Shown here: one piece after another, positions 9,369 through 15,890 of the stretch
Numbering within the stretch: the stretch's first letter is position 1
How the letters are laid out: each line of letters begins with the position of its first letter
NCBI GenBank assembly: GCA_001295865.1
Contig: LJHW01000017.1
Span: 62,001-126,000 of the forward strand
DNA: 64,000 nt
From: a beta proteobacterium AAP65
GTDB lineage: Bacteria > Pseudomonadota > Gammaproteobacteria > Burkholderiales > Burkholderiaceae_C
Reading direction: 5' to 3'
The notes under the pieces: model-generated
What the model saw: the letters and a program-made list of their open reading frames with translations, nothing else
The model's database searches: none
What the model was told of the DNA's origin: nothing
Made by a program: the position numbers and the translations under genes

Positions 9369-10606
9369 AAGGTGACGGCGGCGGGCCAGTCGCTGAAGAT
9401 GCCCAGCACGCCCACGTCACGCGCCAGCACGTCGATCACGCGGTAGAGGTCGCCCTCGCGCTTGATGGCGCTGTCGAAGGTCTGGAAGTAGAAGCCGTTG
9501 TTGCCATCGGCCAGGATGCCCGAGCGCTCCAGCGTCCAGGTGATGATGTCCAGACCGGCAGCCTTCGCGTCCAGCGCTGCCTGCGAGGCGCGCAGGTTGC
9601 CGCTGGCGTCGGTGGCGATCAGCGCGAAGGTCGGCGGCGCCCAGATGCGGATGCCTTGCTGGCGGTAGCCCTGCAGCGCGGCCGCAGTCGGCAGATCAGC
9701 GACCGAGTTCGCGTCGTCCAGGTACACCGCCTGGCGGCCGAAGCTGGGTTCGTTGTTCACCCAGTACAGCACGTCGTTGATGTCGAAGGACTGCGGCCAC
9801 ACGTTGCGCGCCGGCACGCCCGCGGCCTTGTACTCGTCGATCATCTTTTGCGCGTAGGCCTGCTGCGTGAAGCCGTTGAAAGGCATCTGCACGCTCGGGC
9901 TCTTGAGCTCGGGCGTCATCTTCGCGCCGAGGCGCTTGAAGAGCTCGATGCTCTCTTTGTGCGTGAGCAGCGTGCCGCTGGTGGGGCCGCTGTAGACGTC
10001 GGTGCGCCAGTTGGCGGTGCCGGCCAGGTACTCGGCCACGGTGCGGGCGCGCGGGTTGAAGGCGTCCATCTTGCCGCGCAGCGTCTTGAACTCGGCCAGC
10101 GTCACCTCGCTGGTGCGGCACTCGGCCGTGGCCGGCGTGAGCAGCGCGCCGTTGGCGTCAAAGGTGGCGGGCGTGAAGGGCCGGATGCAGGTGGACGCCA
10201 GCGGCGTGGCCAGGATGTTGGTGGTGGTGTGCAGGTCGTTCTGCGCGTGGCGGCAGACGAGTTGCTGGTCTTTGGTGAAGGTGACGTCGCACTCCAGGAT
10301 GCCGGCGCCCATGCGCGCGGCGGCCTCGTAGCTCTCTTTGGTGTGCTCGGGGAACTGCATCGCCGCGCCGCGGTGGCCGATGGAGAAGTCACTCGTGCGG
10401 TAGGCCTTGGTGCGCGCCGCGCAGCTCTGCAGGCGTTCGCGCAGCGGGCTGTCGTTCATCTCGTTGACCAGGAAAAACGGCCGCGGCCCGAGTTGCACGC
10501 TGGGCGTGCTGGTGCGCGCTTCAGCCCACACCCCACTGCTGGCCTGGGCCAGCGTGCAGGCGGCAGCCGCCGCAATAAAAACTAACGAACGAAATGAATG
10601 GATCAT
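9341..10606 (-). CDS. secreted glycerophosphodiester phosphodiesterase
   Basis: 421 residues with a signal peptide ([16 protein letters not shown]). The GDPD domain begins with [16 protein letters not shown] (catalytic His and substrate Glu), followed by [19 protein letters not shown], which supplies the metal-binding Glu/Asp and the second His, and later KMTPELKSP and [10 protein letters not shown]. It hydrolyses glycerophosphodiesters to glycerol-3-phosphate and an alcohol in the periplasm. Its length and the insertions between motifs fit the periplasmic GlpQ-like group. ATG at 10606 is the only start before the signal peptide. A Pho-box-like triple repeat at 10683-10711 suggests induction by phosphate starvation. 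The gene is convergent with opgH and divergent from the histidine phosphatase. Confidence 0.9.
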   Translation of the reverse strand: MIHSFRSLVFIAAAAACTLAQASSGVWAEARTSTPSVQLGPRPFFLVNEMNDSPLRERLQSCAARTKAYRTSDFSIGHRGAAMQFPEHTKESYEAAARMGAGILECDVTFTKDQQLVCRHAQNDLHTTTNILATPLASTCIRPFTPATFDANGALLTPATAECRTSEVTLAEFKTLRGKMDAFNPRARTVAEYLAGTANWRTDVYSGPTSGTLLTHKESIELFKRLGAKMTPELKSPSVQMPFNGFTQQAYAQKMIDEYKAAGVPARNVWPQSFDINDVLYWVNNEPSFGRQAVYLDDANSVADLPTAAALQGYRQQGIRIWAPPTFALIATDASGNLRASQAALDAKAAGLDIITWTLERSGILADGNNGFYFQTFDSAIKREGDLYRVIDVLARDVGVLGIFSDWPAAVTFYANCTGLK

Positions 10607-10682
10607 GACCTGGCCTCCCGGTGCCGGTTGCAGGCGGCGCCCCCCGTGGGCCCCGCAATGCCGGCGACGCTAGGCCCGCGAC

Positions 10683-10711
10683 ATGTCGGGGCGGTGACGG
10701 GGCAGTGACAG
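10683..10711 (-). promoter_or_regulatory. Pho-box-like element upstream of the phosphodiesterase
   Basis: Read on the minus strand, CTGTCAC, CCGTCAC and CCGACAT occur in tandem with 11-base periodicity (7-base units, 4-base spacers). The PhoB box is a direct repeat of CTGTCAT-like units at 11 bases. TAGCGT lies 10 bases further downstream, where a -10 box would be expected. The element is 77-105 bases upstream of the phosphodiesterase ATG. PhoB binding is inference. I see nothing else in the 201-base divergent gap. Confidence 0.55.
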
Positions 10712-10807
10712 GCCGAGCCGAGGTGTTTCCAGGCGCAGCGGCGGGTTGCGGCCACACTCTCGATGCACGAAACACGCGCCACCCCACCCTCGAGAGGCCG
10801 CCTTGTC

Positions 10808-11350
10808 ATGAACCTCGCCAACTTTTTGTGCATCGGTCTGCTGCTGGGCGGCCTCGCAGGCATGGCCGCGGCCACCCCGAGCCAGGTGATCGTGGTGCGG
10901 CACGCCGAGCGCGCGCCCGAGCCCCTGGGCGATCCGGCGCTGTCTGCCGAAGGTGCTGCGCGCGCCGAGGGCCTGGCCACCCTGCTGGCCGCCGCGCAGG
11001 TGCAGACCCTCATCACCACGCAGTACCGCCGCACGCGGGACACCGCCGCCCCGCTGGCCCGGGTGCGGGGCCTGGCGCCGACCGTGCTCACCGTGCGCCG
11101 CGGCGAGGTGGCGGCGCACATCGAAGAAGTGCTGGCCGAGGTGCGCAAGGCCAGCGGCGTGGTGCTCGTGGTGGGCCACAGCAACACGGTGGCCGCCATC
11201 GTGGCAGGCCTGTCGGGCAGCAGCCCGCTGAAGCTGTGCGAGACGAGTCACGCGAACCTCTTCATCGTCACGCCCGGCACGCCGGGCGCGCCGGCGTTGC
11301 AGCTGAAGTACGGCGAGCCCGACCCAGCGCCGGGAGCCGGCTGCCAGTGA
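10808..11350 (+). CDS. secreted histidine phosphatase family protein
   Basis: 180 residues with a signal peptide (FLCIGLLLGGLAGMAAA). The phosphohistidine motif VVRHAER follows immediately at about residue 30, and the second catalytic His sits in VVLVVGHSNTVAAIV. This small RHG/histidine-acid phosphatase fold resembles SixA and other phosphoglycerate-mutase-like phosphatases. The signal peptide implies action outside the cytoplasm. An in-frame ATG at 10763 would add 15 residues; 10808 was preferred because it places the hydrophobic stretch at the N-terminus. Substrate unknown. It is divergent from the phosphodiesterase and shares its regulatory gap, so a link to phosphate supply is possible. 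Confidence 0.75.
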   Translation: MNLANFLCIGLLLGGLAGMAAATPSQVIVVRHAERAPEPLGDPALSAEGAARAEGLATLLAAAQVQTLITTQYRRTRDTAAPLARVRGLAPTVLTVRRGEVAAHIEEVLAEVRKASGVVLVVGHSNTVAAIVAGLSGSSPLKLCETSHANLFIVTPGTPGAPALQLKYGEPDPAPGAGCQ

Positions 11351-11378
11351 TGGGCGCGGCCGGCCCCGCCGGTGGCCG

Positions 11379-12590
11379 TTAAACGCCCGCCAGGGCCCGC
11401 ACTGCGCGCTGCACACCGCCCTGCCCGATGGGCACGCCCAGCTGCAGCAGCGCCGCTTCGATGCCGCCCAGGGCCCCGAGGATCATGGCCGGGTTGCAAT
11501 CACCCAGGTGCCCGATGCGGAAGGCGCGGCCCTGCTGCGCACCCAGGCCGCCGGCCATCGCCACCTGGAAGTGCTCTCGCGCGAGCGTGCGCAAGGCCAG
11601 CGCATCAAAACCATCGGCGACGCTGACGGTGGTGACGCTGACCGAGCGTGTTTCGGGCAGCTGCGCGAAGAAGTCCAGCGCCCCACCCTCGCGCCAGCCC
11701 TCCACCGCCGCGTGCACGGCGCCGGCCAGTTGCGCATGGCGCGCGTGCACCTGGTCCAGGCCTTCGCCGAAGATGAGTTCCAGCGCCGCCTGCATGCCGA
11801 AGAGCAGGTTCAGCGGCGGCGTGCCGCAGTACTTGCGGTAACTGGCGTTGTGACGGCGGTGCACCCAGTCCCAATAAAAGCGCGGTGCGGGGTTGGCCTC
11901 GGCGCGCTGGAAAGCGCGGCGGTTCACGGCCACGAAGCCGGCGCCGGGCGGGCACATCAGGCCCTTCTGTGAAGCGCCGAGCGCCACGTCCACACCCAGC
12001 GTGTCCATCTCGAACGGTGCCGCGCCCAGCGAGGCCACCACGTCGGCCACCAGCAGCGCCGGGTGGCCGGCGGCGTCGATGGCGCGGCGCACGGCGGCGA
12101 GATCGCTGGTGACGCTGGTGCTGGTGTCGGTGTGCACCGCGAACACGGCGCGGATGCGGTGCTCACGGTCATCACGCAAAGCTTGCTCCACGGCAGCGGC
12201 GTCCACGGGCCAGCCTTCACGCACCGGGGTGCGCACCACGGTGCGGCCCAGGCTCTCGGTCTGCACGGCCCAGCCTTCGCTGAAGACGCCGGTGCCCGGC
12301 ACCAGCACGGCACCCCCCACCTCGGCCAGGTTCTCGACCACCGCTTCCCACACGCCGTGGCCGTTGCTGGCGTAGAGGAAAACATCGCCGGTGGTACCCA
12401 TCAGGCGCTGCAGTCCTTCTTCACAGGCGGTGATGCAGGCGTCCACACGCGGGTCGGCCAAGTCCATGGGCTGCTGCAACATGGCCTGCATCACGGCCTC
12501 GGGCAGCGGCGTGGGGCCGGGGGAATGCAGGAAACGCCGGCCCGGGATGCGGGGCGCAGCAGCGCTGTTCGGAGGGGTGAGATCGCTCAT
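11379..12590 (-). CDS. class V aminotransferase (alanine/serine-glyoxylate type)
   Basis: 403 residues, normal family length. PLP-dependent fold-type I enzyme. Visible landmarks are FLHSPGPTPLPEAV at the N-terminus, FLYASNGHGVWEAVVENL in the cofactor phosphate region, VADVVASLGAAPF (Asp contacting the PLP pyridine nitrogen) and the Schiff-base Lys in GASQKGLMCPPG. The family transfers amino groups from Ala, Ser or a similar donor to glyoxylate; a 2-aminoethylphosphonate or cysteine-desulfurase-like role is less likely from these motifs. It is divergent from the SPFH gene with a 130-base gap, and the 3' end lies 28 bases from that of the histidine phosphatase. Confidence 0.85.
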   Translation of the reverse strand: MSDLTPPNSAAAPRIPGRRFLHSPGPTPLPEAVMQAMLQQPMDLADPRVDACITACEEGLQRLMGTTGDVFLYASNGHGVWEAVVENLAEVGGAVLVPGTGVFSEGWAVQTESLGRTVVRTPVREGWPVDAAAVEQALRDDREHRIRAVFAVHTDTSTSVTSDLAAVRRAIDAAGHPALLVADVVASLGAAPFEMDTLGVDVALGASQKGLMCPPGAGFVAVNRRAFQRAEANPAPRFYWDWVHRRHNASYRKYCGTPPLNLLFGMQAALELIFGEGLDQVHARHAQLAGAVHAAVEGWREGGALDFFAQLPETRSVSVTTVSVADGFDALALRTLAREHFQVAMAGGLGAQQGRAFRIGHLGDCNPAMILGALGGIEAALLQLGVPIGQGGVQRAVRALAGV

Positions 12591-12657
12591 CGCCGCATGC
12601 TAAGCGGGCCGCGACAGGCGCGTTCTGCGCGCCGCACCGGGCCCCGGTCCGCGGGTG

Positions 12658-12686
12658 TTGACGGCCCGCTCGATTGATCCTAAAGT
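12658..12686 (+). promoter_or_regulatory. sigma70 promoter of the SPFH operon
   Basis: TTGACG (12658-12663), 17-base spacer, TAAAGT (12681-12686): five of six and four of six matches with ideal spacing. The -10 box is embedded in the palindrome at 12682-12697. A strong Shine-Dalgarno sequence (AAGGAGAG, about 12709) precedes the ATG at 12721. Confidence 0.6.
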
Positions 12687-12697
12687 GATATCACTTT
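12682..12697. promoter_or_regulatory. perfect 16-bp palindrome, putative operator
   Basis: AAAGTGATATCACTTT is an exact inverted repeat covering the -10 box and probable transcription start of the SPFH operon. A repressor bound here would block RNA polymerase. The second gene of the operon encodes a ribbon-helix-helix protein, so autoregulation is the simplest idea. Confidence 0.6.
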
Positions 12698-12720
12698 CAG
12701 ATCAGACCAAGGAGAGCTCC

Positions 12721-13617
12721 ATGCAGCCCCAAGCATCCCGCCGCCACGAACGCGCCGCCGCCACGCGCAACGGCTACCCGATGGCCGCGCTGGGCATCGC
12801 CTTGCTGCTGGCCACGCCGCTCATCGGTCTGCTGGCCGCGCGCGGCGGCGGGCTGCTGCTGCTGGCGCTGCTGCCCTTCACGCTGGCCGGCGGCGTGCTG
12901 ACGCTGCTGGGCCTGTACATGCTGCAGCCCAACGAAGGCGCCAACCTCACGCTCTTCGGCGAGTACACCGGCACCGACCGTGGCGAGGGCCTGCGCTGGG
13001 CCAACCCGCTCACGCGCAAGGGCCGCATCTCGCTGCGTTCGCGCAACCTGAACGTGGCGCCGCTGAAGGTGAACGACCAGCGCGGCAACCCGGTGGAGAT
13101 AGGCGCCGTGGTCGTCTGGCGGGTGCGCGACACCGCGCAGGCCGCCTTCGACGTGGATGACTACGAAACCTACGTCTCGGTGCAGGCCGAAGCCGCCATC
13201 CGCCACCTGGCCAGCCTCTACGCCTACGACGACGGCGAAGACCTGCCGGCCGGCCAGCCCACGCTGCGCGGCGGCCTGGACACGGTGTCGATGGCGCTGC
13301 GCGACGAGTTGCAGGCCCGCTTCGACGCCGCCGGCGTGGAGGTGCAGGACGCCAAGCTCAGCCACCTGGCCTACGCCCCCGAGATTGCACAGGTGATGCT
13401 GCGCCGCCAGCAGGCCGAGGCCATCGTCAGCGCACGGCACAAGATCGTGCAGGGCGCCGTGGGCATGGTGGAAGCCGCGCTGCAGGGCCTGAGCGAGCGC
13501 AACGTGGTGCAGCTCGACGACGAGCGCAAGGCCAGCATGGTGAGCAACCTGCTCGTGGTGCTGTGCAGCGACCGTGAAACGCAGCCGGTGGTGAACACCG
13601 GCACGCTCTACACCTGA
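12721..13617 (+). CDS. SPFH/band-7 domain membrane protein
   Basis: 298 residues. Two hydrophobic segments near the N-terminus (about 20-65, [20 protein letters not shown] and [20 protein letters not shown]) anchor the protein. The SPFH domain follows from about 80 ([41 protein letters not shown]) and ends in an Ala/Glu-rich helix ([20 protein letters not shown]). SPFH proteins form membrane-associated rings and scaffold microdomains or regulate membrane proteases. The ATG at 12721 has an excellent Shine-Dalgarno sequence. It shares an operon with the ribbon-helix-helix gene 21 bases downstream, and its promoter overlaps a perfect palindrome. No protease gene is adjacent, so the client is unknown. 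Confidence 0.85.
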   Translation: MQPQASRRHERAAATRNGYPMAALGIALLLATPLIGLLAARGGGLLLLALLPFTLAGGVLTLLGLYMLQPNEGANLTLFGEYTGTDRGEGLRWANPLTRKGRISLRSRNLNVAPLKVNDQRGNPVEIGAVVVWRVRDTAQAAFDVDDYETYVSVQAEAAIRHLASLYAYDDGEDLPAGQPTLRGGLDTVSMALRDELQARFDAAGVEVQDAKLSHLAYAPEIAQVMLRRQQAEAIVSARHKIVQGAVGMVEAALQGLSERNVVQLDDERKASMVSNLLVVLCSDRETQPVVNTGTLYT

Positions 13618-13638
13618 CGCGCCCCACGCTGCTGCGGC

Positions 13639-13833
13639 ATGGCCAGCCCGGGCAAAAAACAGTTCCCGCTGCGCATCGACCCCGAGGTGTGGGCCGAGGT
13701 GGAGAAGCTCGCCGCGCAAGAGCTGCGCAGCGTCAACGCGCAGGTGGAGTACCTGCTGCGCGAAGCCCTGGCCAAACGCGGGCGGCGCGTGGCGCCACCA
13801 CCGCCGCGGCCACCGGCCGATGAGGCCGACTGA
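13639..13833 (+). CDS. Arc-type ribbon-helix-helix DNA-binding protein
   Basis: 64 residues. KKQFPLRIDPEVWAEVEKLA gives the DNA-contacting beta strand and first helix, and ELRSVNAQVEYLLREAL the second helix, the pattern of Arc/MetJ/CopG dimers. The tail is Pro/Arg-rich (VAPPPPRPPADEAD). Such proteins bind palindromic operators as dimers of dimers, and the 16-bp palindrome on the operon promoter is the obvious candidate target. No toxin gene neighbours it, so I do not read it as an antitoxin even though that superfamily contains many. Confidence 0.75.
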   Translation: MASPGKKQFPLRIDPEVWAEVEKLAAQELRSVNAQVEYLLREALAKRGRRVAPPPPRPPADEAD

Positions 13834-13879
13834 GCCGCGCCTGAACAAGGCCTGAGCAGGCGCCTGAACGCGGGCCGGC

Positions 13880-14386
13880 TCAAGGCCAGCGCAGCGCCAT
13901 GCAGTGCAGCAGCGTGGCCAGTGGCGCTTGCGCATCCAGCGCGAGCACATCGGGCTCATCGTCGGTCGGCTCCAGGCTGGTGAACTGGCTGGCCACCAGC
14001 GCCGCCGGAAAAAAGTGCCCCAGCCGTGCCGCGCAGCGCGCGGTGGCCACCGCCTGCGGCAGCTGCAGGTGCACGAAGGCCACGCCCGGCAAAGCCGCAC
14101 GCAGCAGCGCACGGTGGCGGCGGCGCAGCAGCGAGGCCGTGGCCACCACGGGTCCGGGCACGTCCGCCATGGCGCGCGCCAGGCGCCGCAGCCAGGGGCC
14201 GCGGTGGCGCTCGTCCAGCGCGCGCCCGGCGGCCATGCGCGCGCGGGCCGCAGCGCTGTGCAGCGCATCACCTTCGATGAAGGGCCAGGCGCGCTGCGCG
14301 GCCCAGGCCAACGCCAGGCTGCTCTTGCCGCAGCCGGCCACCCCCATCACGACGACCATGGCCCGCGGCGGGCTCTCGAAAACCAT
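13880..14386 (-). CDS. gntK: gluconokinase
   Basis: 168 residues, typical of the small thermoresistant-type (GntK) gluconokinases. P-loop at the N-terminus (MGVAGCGKSS), then the gluconate-binding stretch FIEGDALHSAAARARMAAGR and the lid-side motif LDERHRGPWLRRLA. It phosphorylates D-gluconate to 6-phosphogluconate with ATP, feeding the Entner-Doudoroff or pentose-phosphate pathway. The ATG at 14386 is the first in frame; an internal ATG at 14359 would still retain the P-loop. The gene is divergent from a GH1 beta-glucosidase, and two LacI-type operators lie in the 74-base gap, tying it to the beta-glucoside regulon. No gluconate transporter is nearby. Confidence 0.88.
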   Translation of the reverse strand: MVFESPPRAMVVVMGVAGCGKSSLALAWAAQRAWPFIEGDALHSAAARARMAAGRALDERHRGPWLRRLARAMADVPGPVVATASLLRRRHRALLRAALPGVAFVHLQLPQAVATARCAARLGHFFPAALVASQFTSLEPTDDEPDVLALDAQAPLATLLHCMALRWP

Positions 14387-14388
14387 GA

Positions 14389-14402
14389 TGAAAACGTTAT
14401 CA
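14389..14402. promoter_or_regulatory. LacI-type operator (gntK / beta-glucosidase)
   Basis: TGAAAACGTTATCA, a near-perfect inverted repeat centred on CG, as bound by LacI-family regulators. It abuts the gntK start and lies 59-72 bases upstream of the divergent beta-glucosidase. It is one of six related sites in the window sharing the core GANNNCGNTNTC. Confidence 0.7.
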
Positions 14403-14443
14403 CGAGTGGCTGTTGATCGCAAAAAATACGGCGCTCTGCATCT

Positions 14444-14457
14444 TGACCACGATTTCA
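14444..14457. promoter_or_regulatory. second LacI-type operator before the beta-glucosidase
   Basis: TGACCACGATTTCA fits the shared core GANNNCGNTNTC, with its centre 55 bases from that of the site at 14389. It ends three bases before the ATG at 14461, so a bound repressor would cover the initiation region. No Shine-Dalgarno sequence is visible in front of this ATG. Confidence 0.55.
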
Positions 14458-14460
14458 TAA

Positions 14461-15825
14461 ATGTCCCACACCCTGCCCCCCTGGCCCGCCCGCAGCGCCT
14501 TCCCGCCCGGCTTCCTGTTCGGGGCCGCCACCTCGGCCTTCCAGATCGAAGGTGGCGTGGCCACCGAAGGCCGCGGCGCCAGCTGGTGGGACCGCTACAC
14601 CCACCTGCCCGGCCGCATCCGAGACGGCCGCCATGCCGACACCGCCTGCGACCACCACCGCCTGTGGCGCGAAGACCTCGATCTGATGCAGCGCCTGGGC
14701 TTGCAGGCCTACCGCTTTTCCATCGCCTGGCCGCGGGTGCTGCCGATGGGGCGCGGCGCCGCCAACGAGGCCGGCCTGGCCTTCTACGACCGCCTGGTCG
14801 ACGGCCTGCTGGCGCGCGGCATCGTGCCCTACGCCACGCTCTACCACTGGGACCTGCCGCTGGCCCTGGCCGATGCCGGCGGCTGGCAAAGCCGCGACAC
14901 CGCGGCCGCCCTGGCCGACTACGCCGCGCTGGTGGTGCAGCGCCTGGGCGACCGCGTGCAGCACTGGGCCACGCTGAACGAGCCGCGCTGCTGCGCCTGG
15001 GTGGGCCACTTTGAGGGCCGCCACGCACCGGGCCTGCAGGGCGACCTGCGCGCCACGCTGGCCGCCGTGCACCACCAGTTGCTGGGCCACGGCCTGGCGG
15101 TGCAGGCGATGCGGGCCGCCCGGCCCACGGCGCAACTGGGCCTGGTGCTCGATCTCAAACCCCACCTGCCGGCCAGCGGCCACGCCGACGACGTGGCCGC
15201 CGCACGGCGCGGCGACGGCGTGTTCAACCGCTGCCTGCTCGACCCCGTCTTCCACGCCAGCTACCCCGCCGACGTGGTGCAGGCCTGCGCCGCCGAGATG
15301 CCCGAGATCCGCAGCGGCGACATGGCCACCATCGCCACGCCCATCGACGAGCTGGGCATCAACTACTACACCCGCGCCGTGGTGGCGCACGACGCCAGCC
15401 GCCCCTGGCCCAGCCTGCGTGAAGAGCGGGTACCCGGGGTGCACCACTCCACCATGGGCTGGGAAGACTGGCCCGAAGGCCTGGAACAGACGCTGCTGCG
15501 TGTGCAGCGCGAGTACGCGCCCAAGGCCGTCTACATCGCCGAAAACGGCGCGGCCGAGCCCGATGAAGTCAGCACCGACGGGCTGGTGCACGACCCGGCG
15601 CGCCAGCACTACCTGCGCGGCCACGTGCAGGCCTGTGCCCGCGCGCTGGCCCAGGGGGTGCCGCTGCAGGCCTACCTGGCCTGGAGCCTGATGGACAACT
15701 TCGAGTGGGGCCGCGGCTACACGCAACGTTTCGGGCTGGTGCATGTCGACTTCGAGACCCAGCAGCGCCGCGTGAAAAACTCGGGCGCCGATTACGCGGC
15801 CTTCATCGCCAGCCCGCGCGCCTGA
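14461..15825 (+). CDS. GH1 family beta-glucosidase
   Basis: 454 residues, full GH1 length, with no signal peptide, so cytoplasmic. N-terminal signature FLFGAATSAFQIEGG, acid/base Glu in ATLNEPRCCAW (about residue 170) and nucleophile Glu in VYIAENGAAEPDEV (about 360), followed by the aglycone-side WSLMDNFEWGRGY. It cleaves terminal beta-glucosyl residues from cellobiose or short oligosaccharides. A second GH1 gene lies at 21108-22532; the two are clearly different proteins rather than a recent duplication. It is divergent from gntK and ends at a bidirectional terminator shared with the TonB receptor gene. Confidence 0.93.
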   Translation: MSHTLPPWPARSAFPPGFLFGAATSAFQIEGGVATEGRGASWWDRYTHLPGRIRDGRHADTACDHHRLWREDLDLMQRLGLQAYRFSIAWPRVLPMGRGAANEAGLAFYDRLVDGLLARGIVPYATLYHWDLPLALADAGGWQSRDTAAALADYAALVVQRLGDRVQHWATLNEPRCCAWVGHFEGRHAPGLQGDLRATLAAVHHQLLGHGLAVQAMRAARPTAQLGLVLDLKPHLPASGHADDVAAARRGDGVFNRCLLDPVFHASYPADVVQACAAEMPEIRSGDMATIATPIDELGINYYTRAVVAHDASRPWPSLREERVPGVHHSTMGWEDWPEGLEQTLLRVQREYAPKAVYIAENGAAEPDEVSTDGLVHDPARQHYLRGHVQACARALAQGVPLQAYLAWSLMDNFEWGRGYTQRFGLVHVDFETQQRRVKNSGADYAAFIASPRA

Positions 15826-15842
15826 AGCCGCGGCAGCATGAA

Positions 15843-15871
15843 AAAAAGGCCGGGCAGTGCCCGGCCTTTTT
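15843..15871. terminator. bidirectional rho-independent terminator
   Basis: AAAAA, GGCCGGGC, loop AGT, GCCCGGCC, TTTTT: a perfect 8-bp GC stem flanked by A and T tracts, so it works on either strand. It lies between the convergent 3' ends of the beta-glucosidase and the TonB-dependent receptor gene. It is the clearest intrinsic terminator in the window. Confidence 0.92.
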
Positions 15872-15890
15872 CATGGTGGTGCAGTGCGTG

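Noticed and set aside
13639..13833. antitoxin of a toxin-antitoxin pair
   Set aside because: The RHH fold would permit it, but no small toxin gene adjoins. The upstream partner is a membrane SPFH protein.
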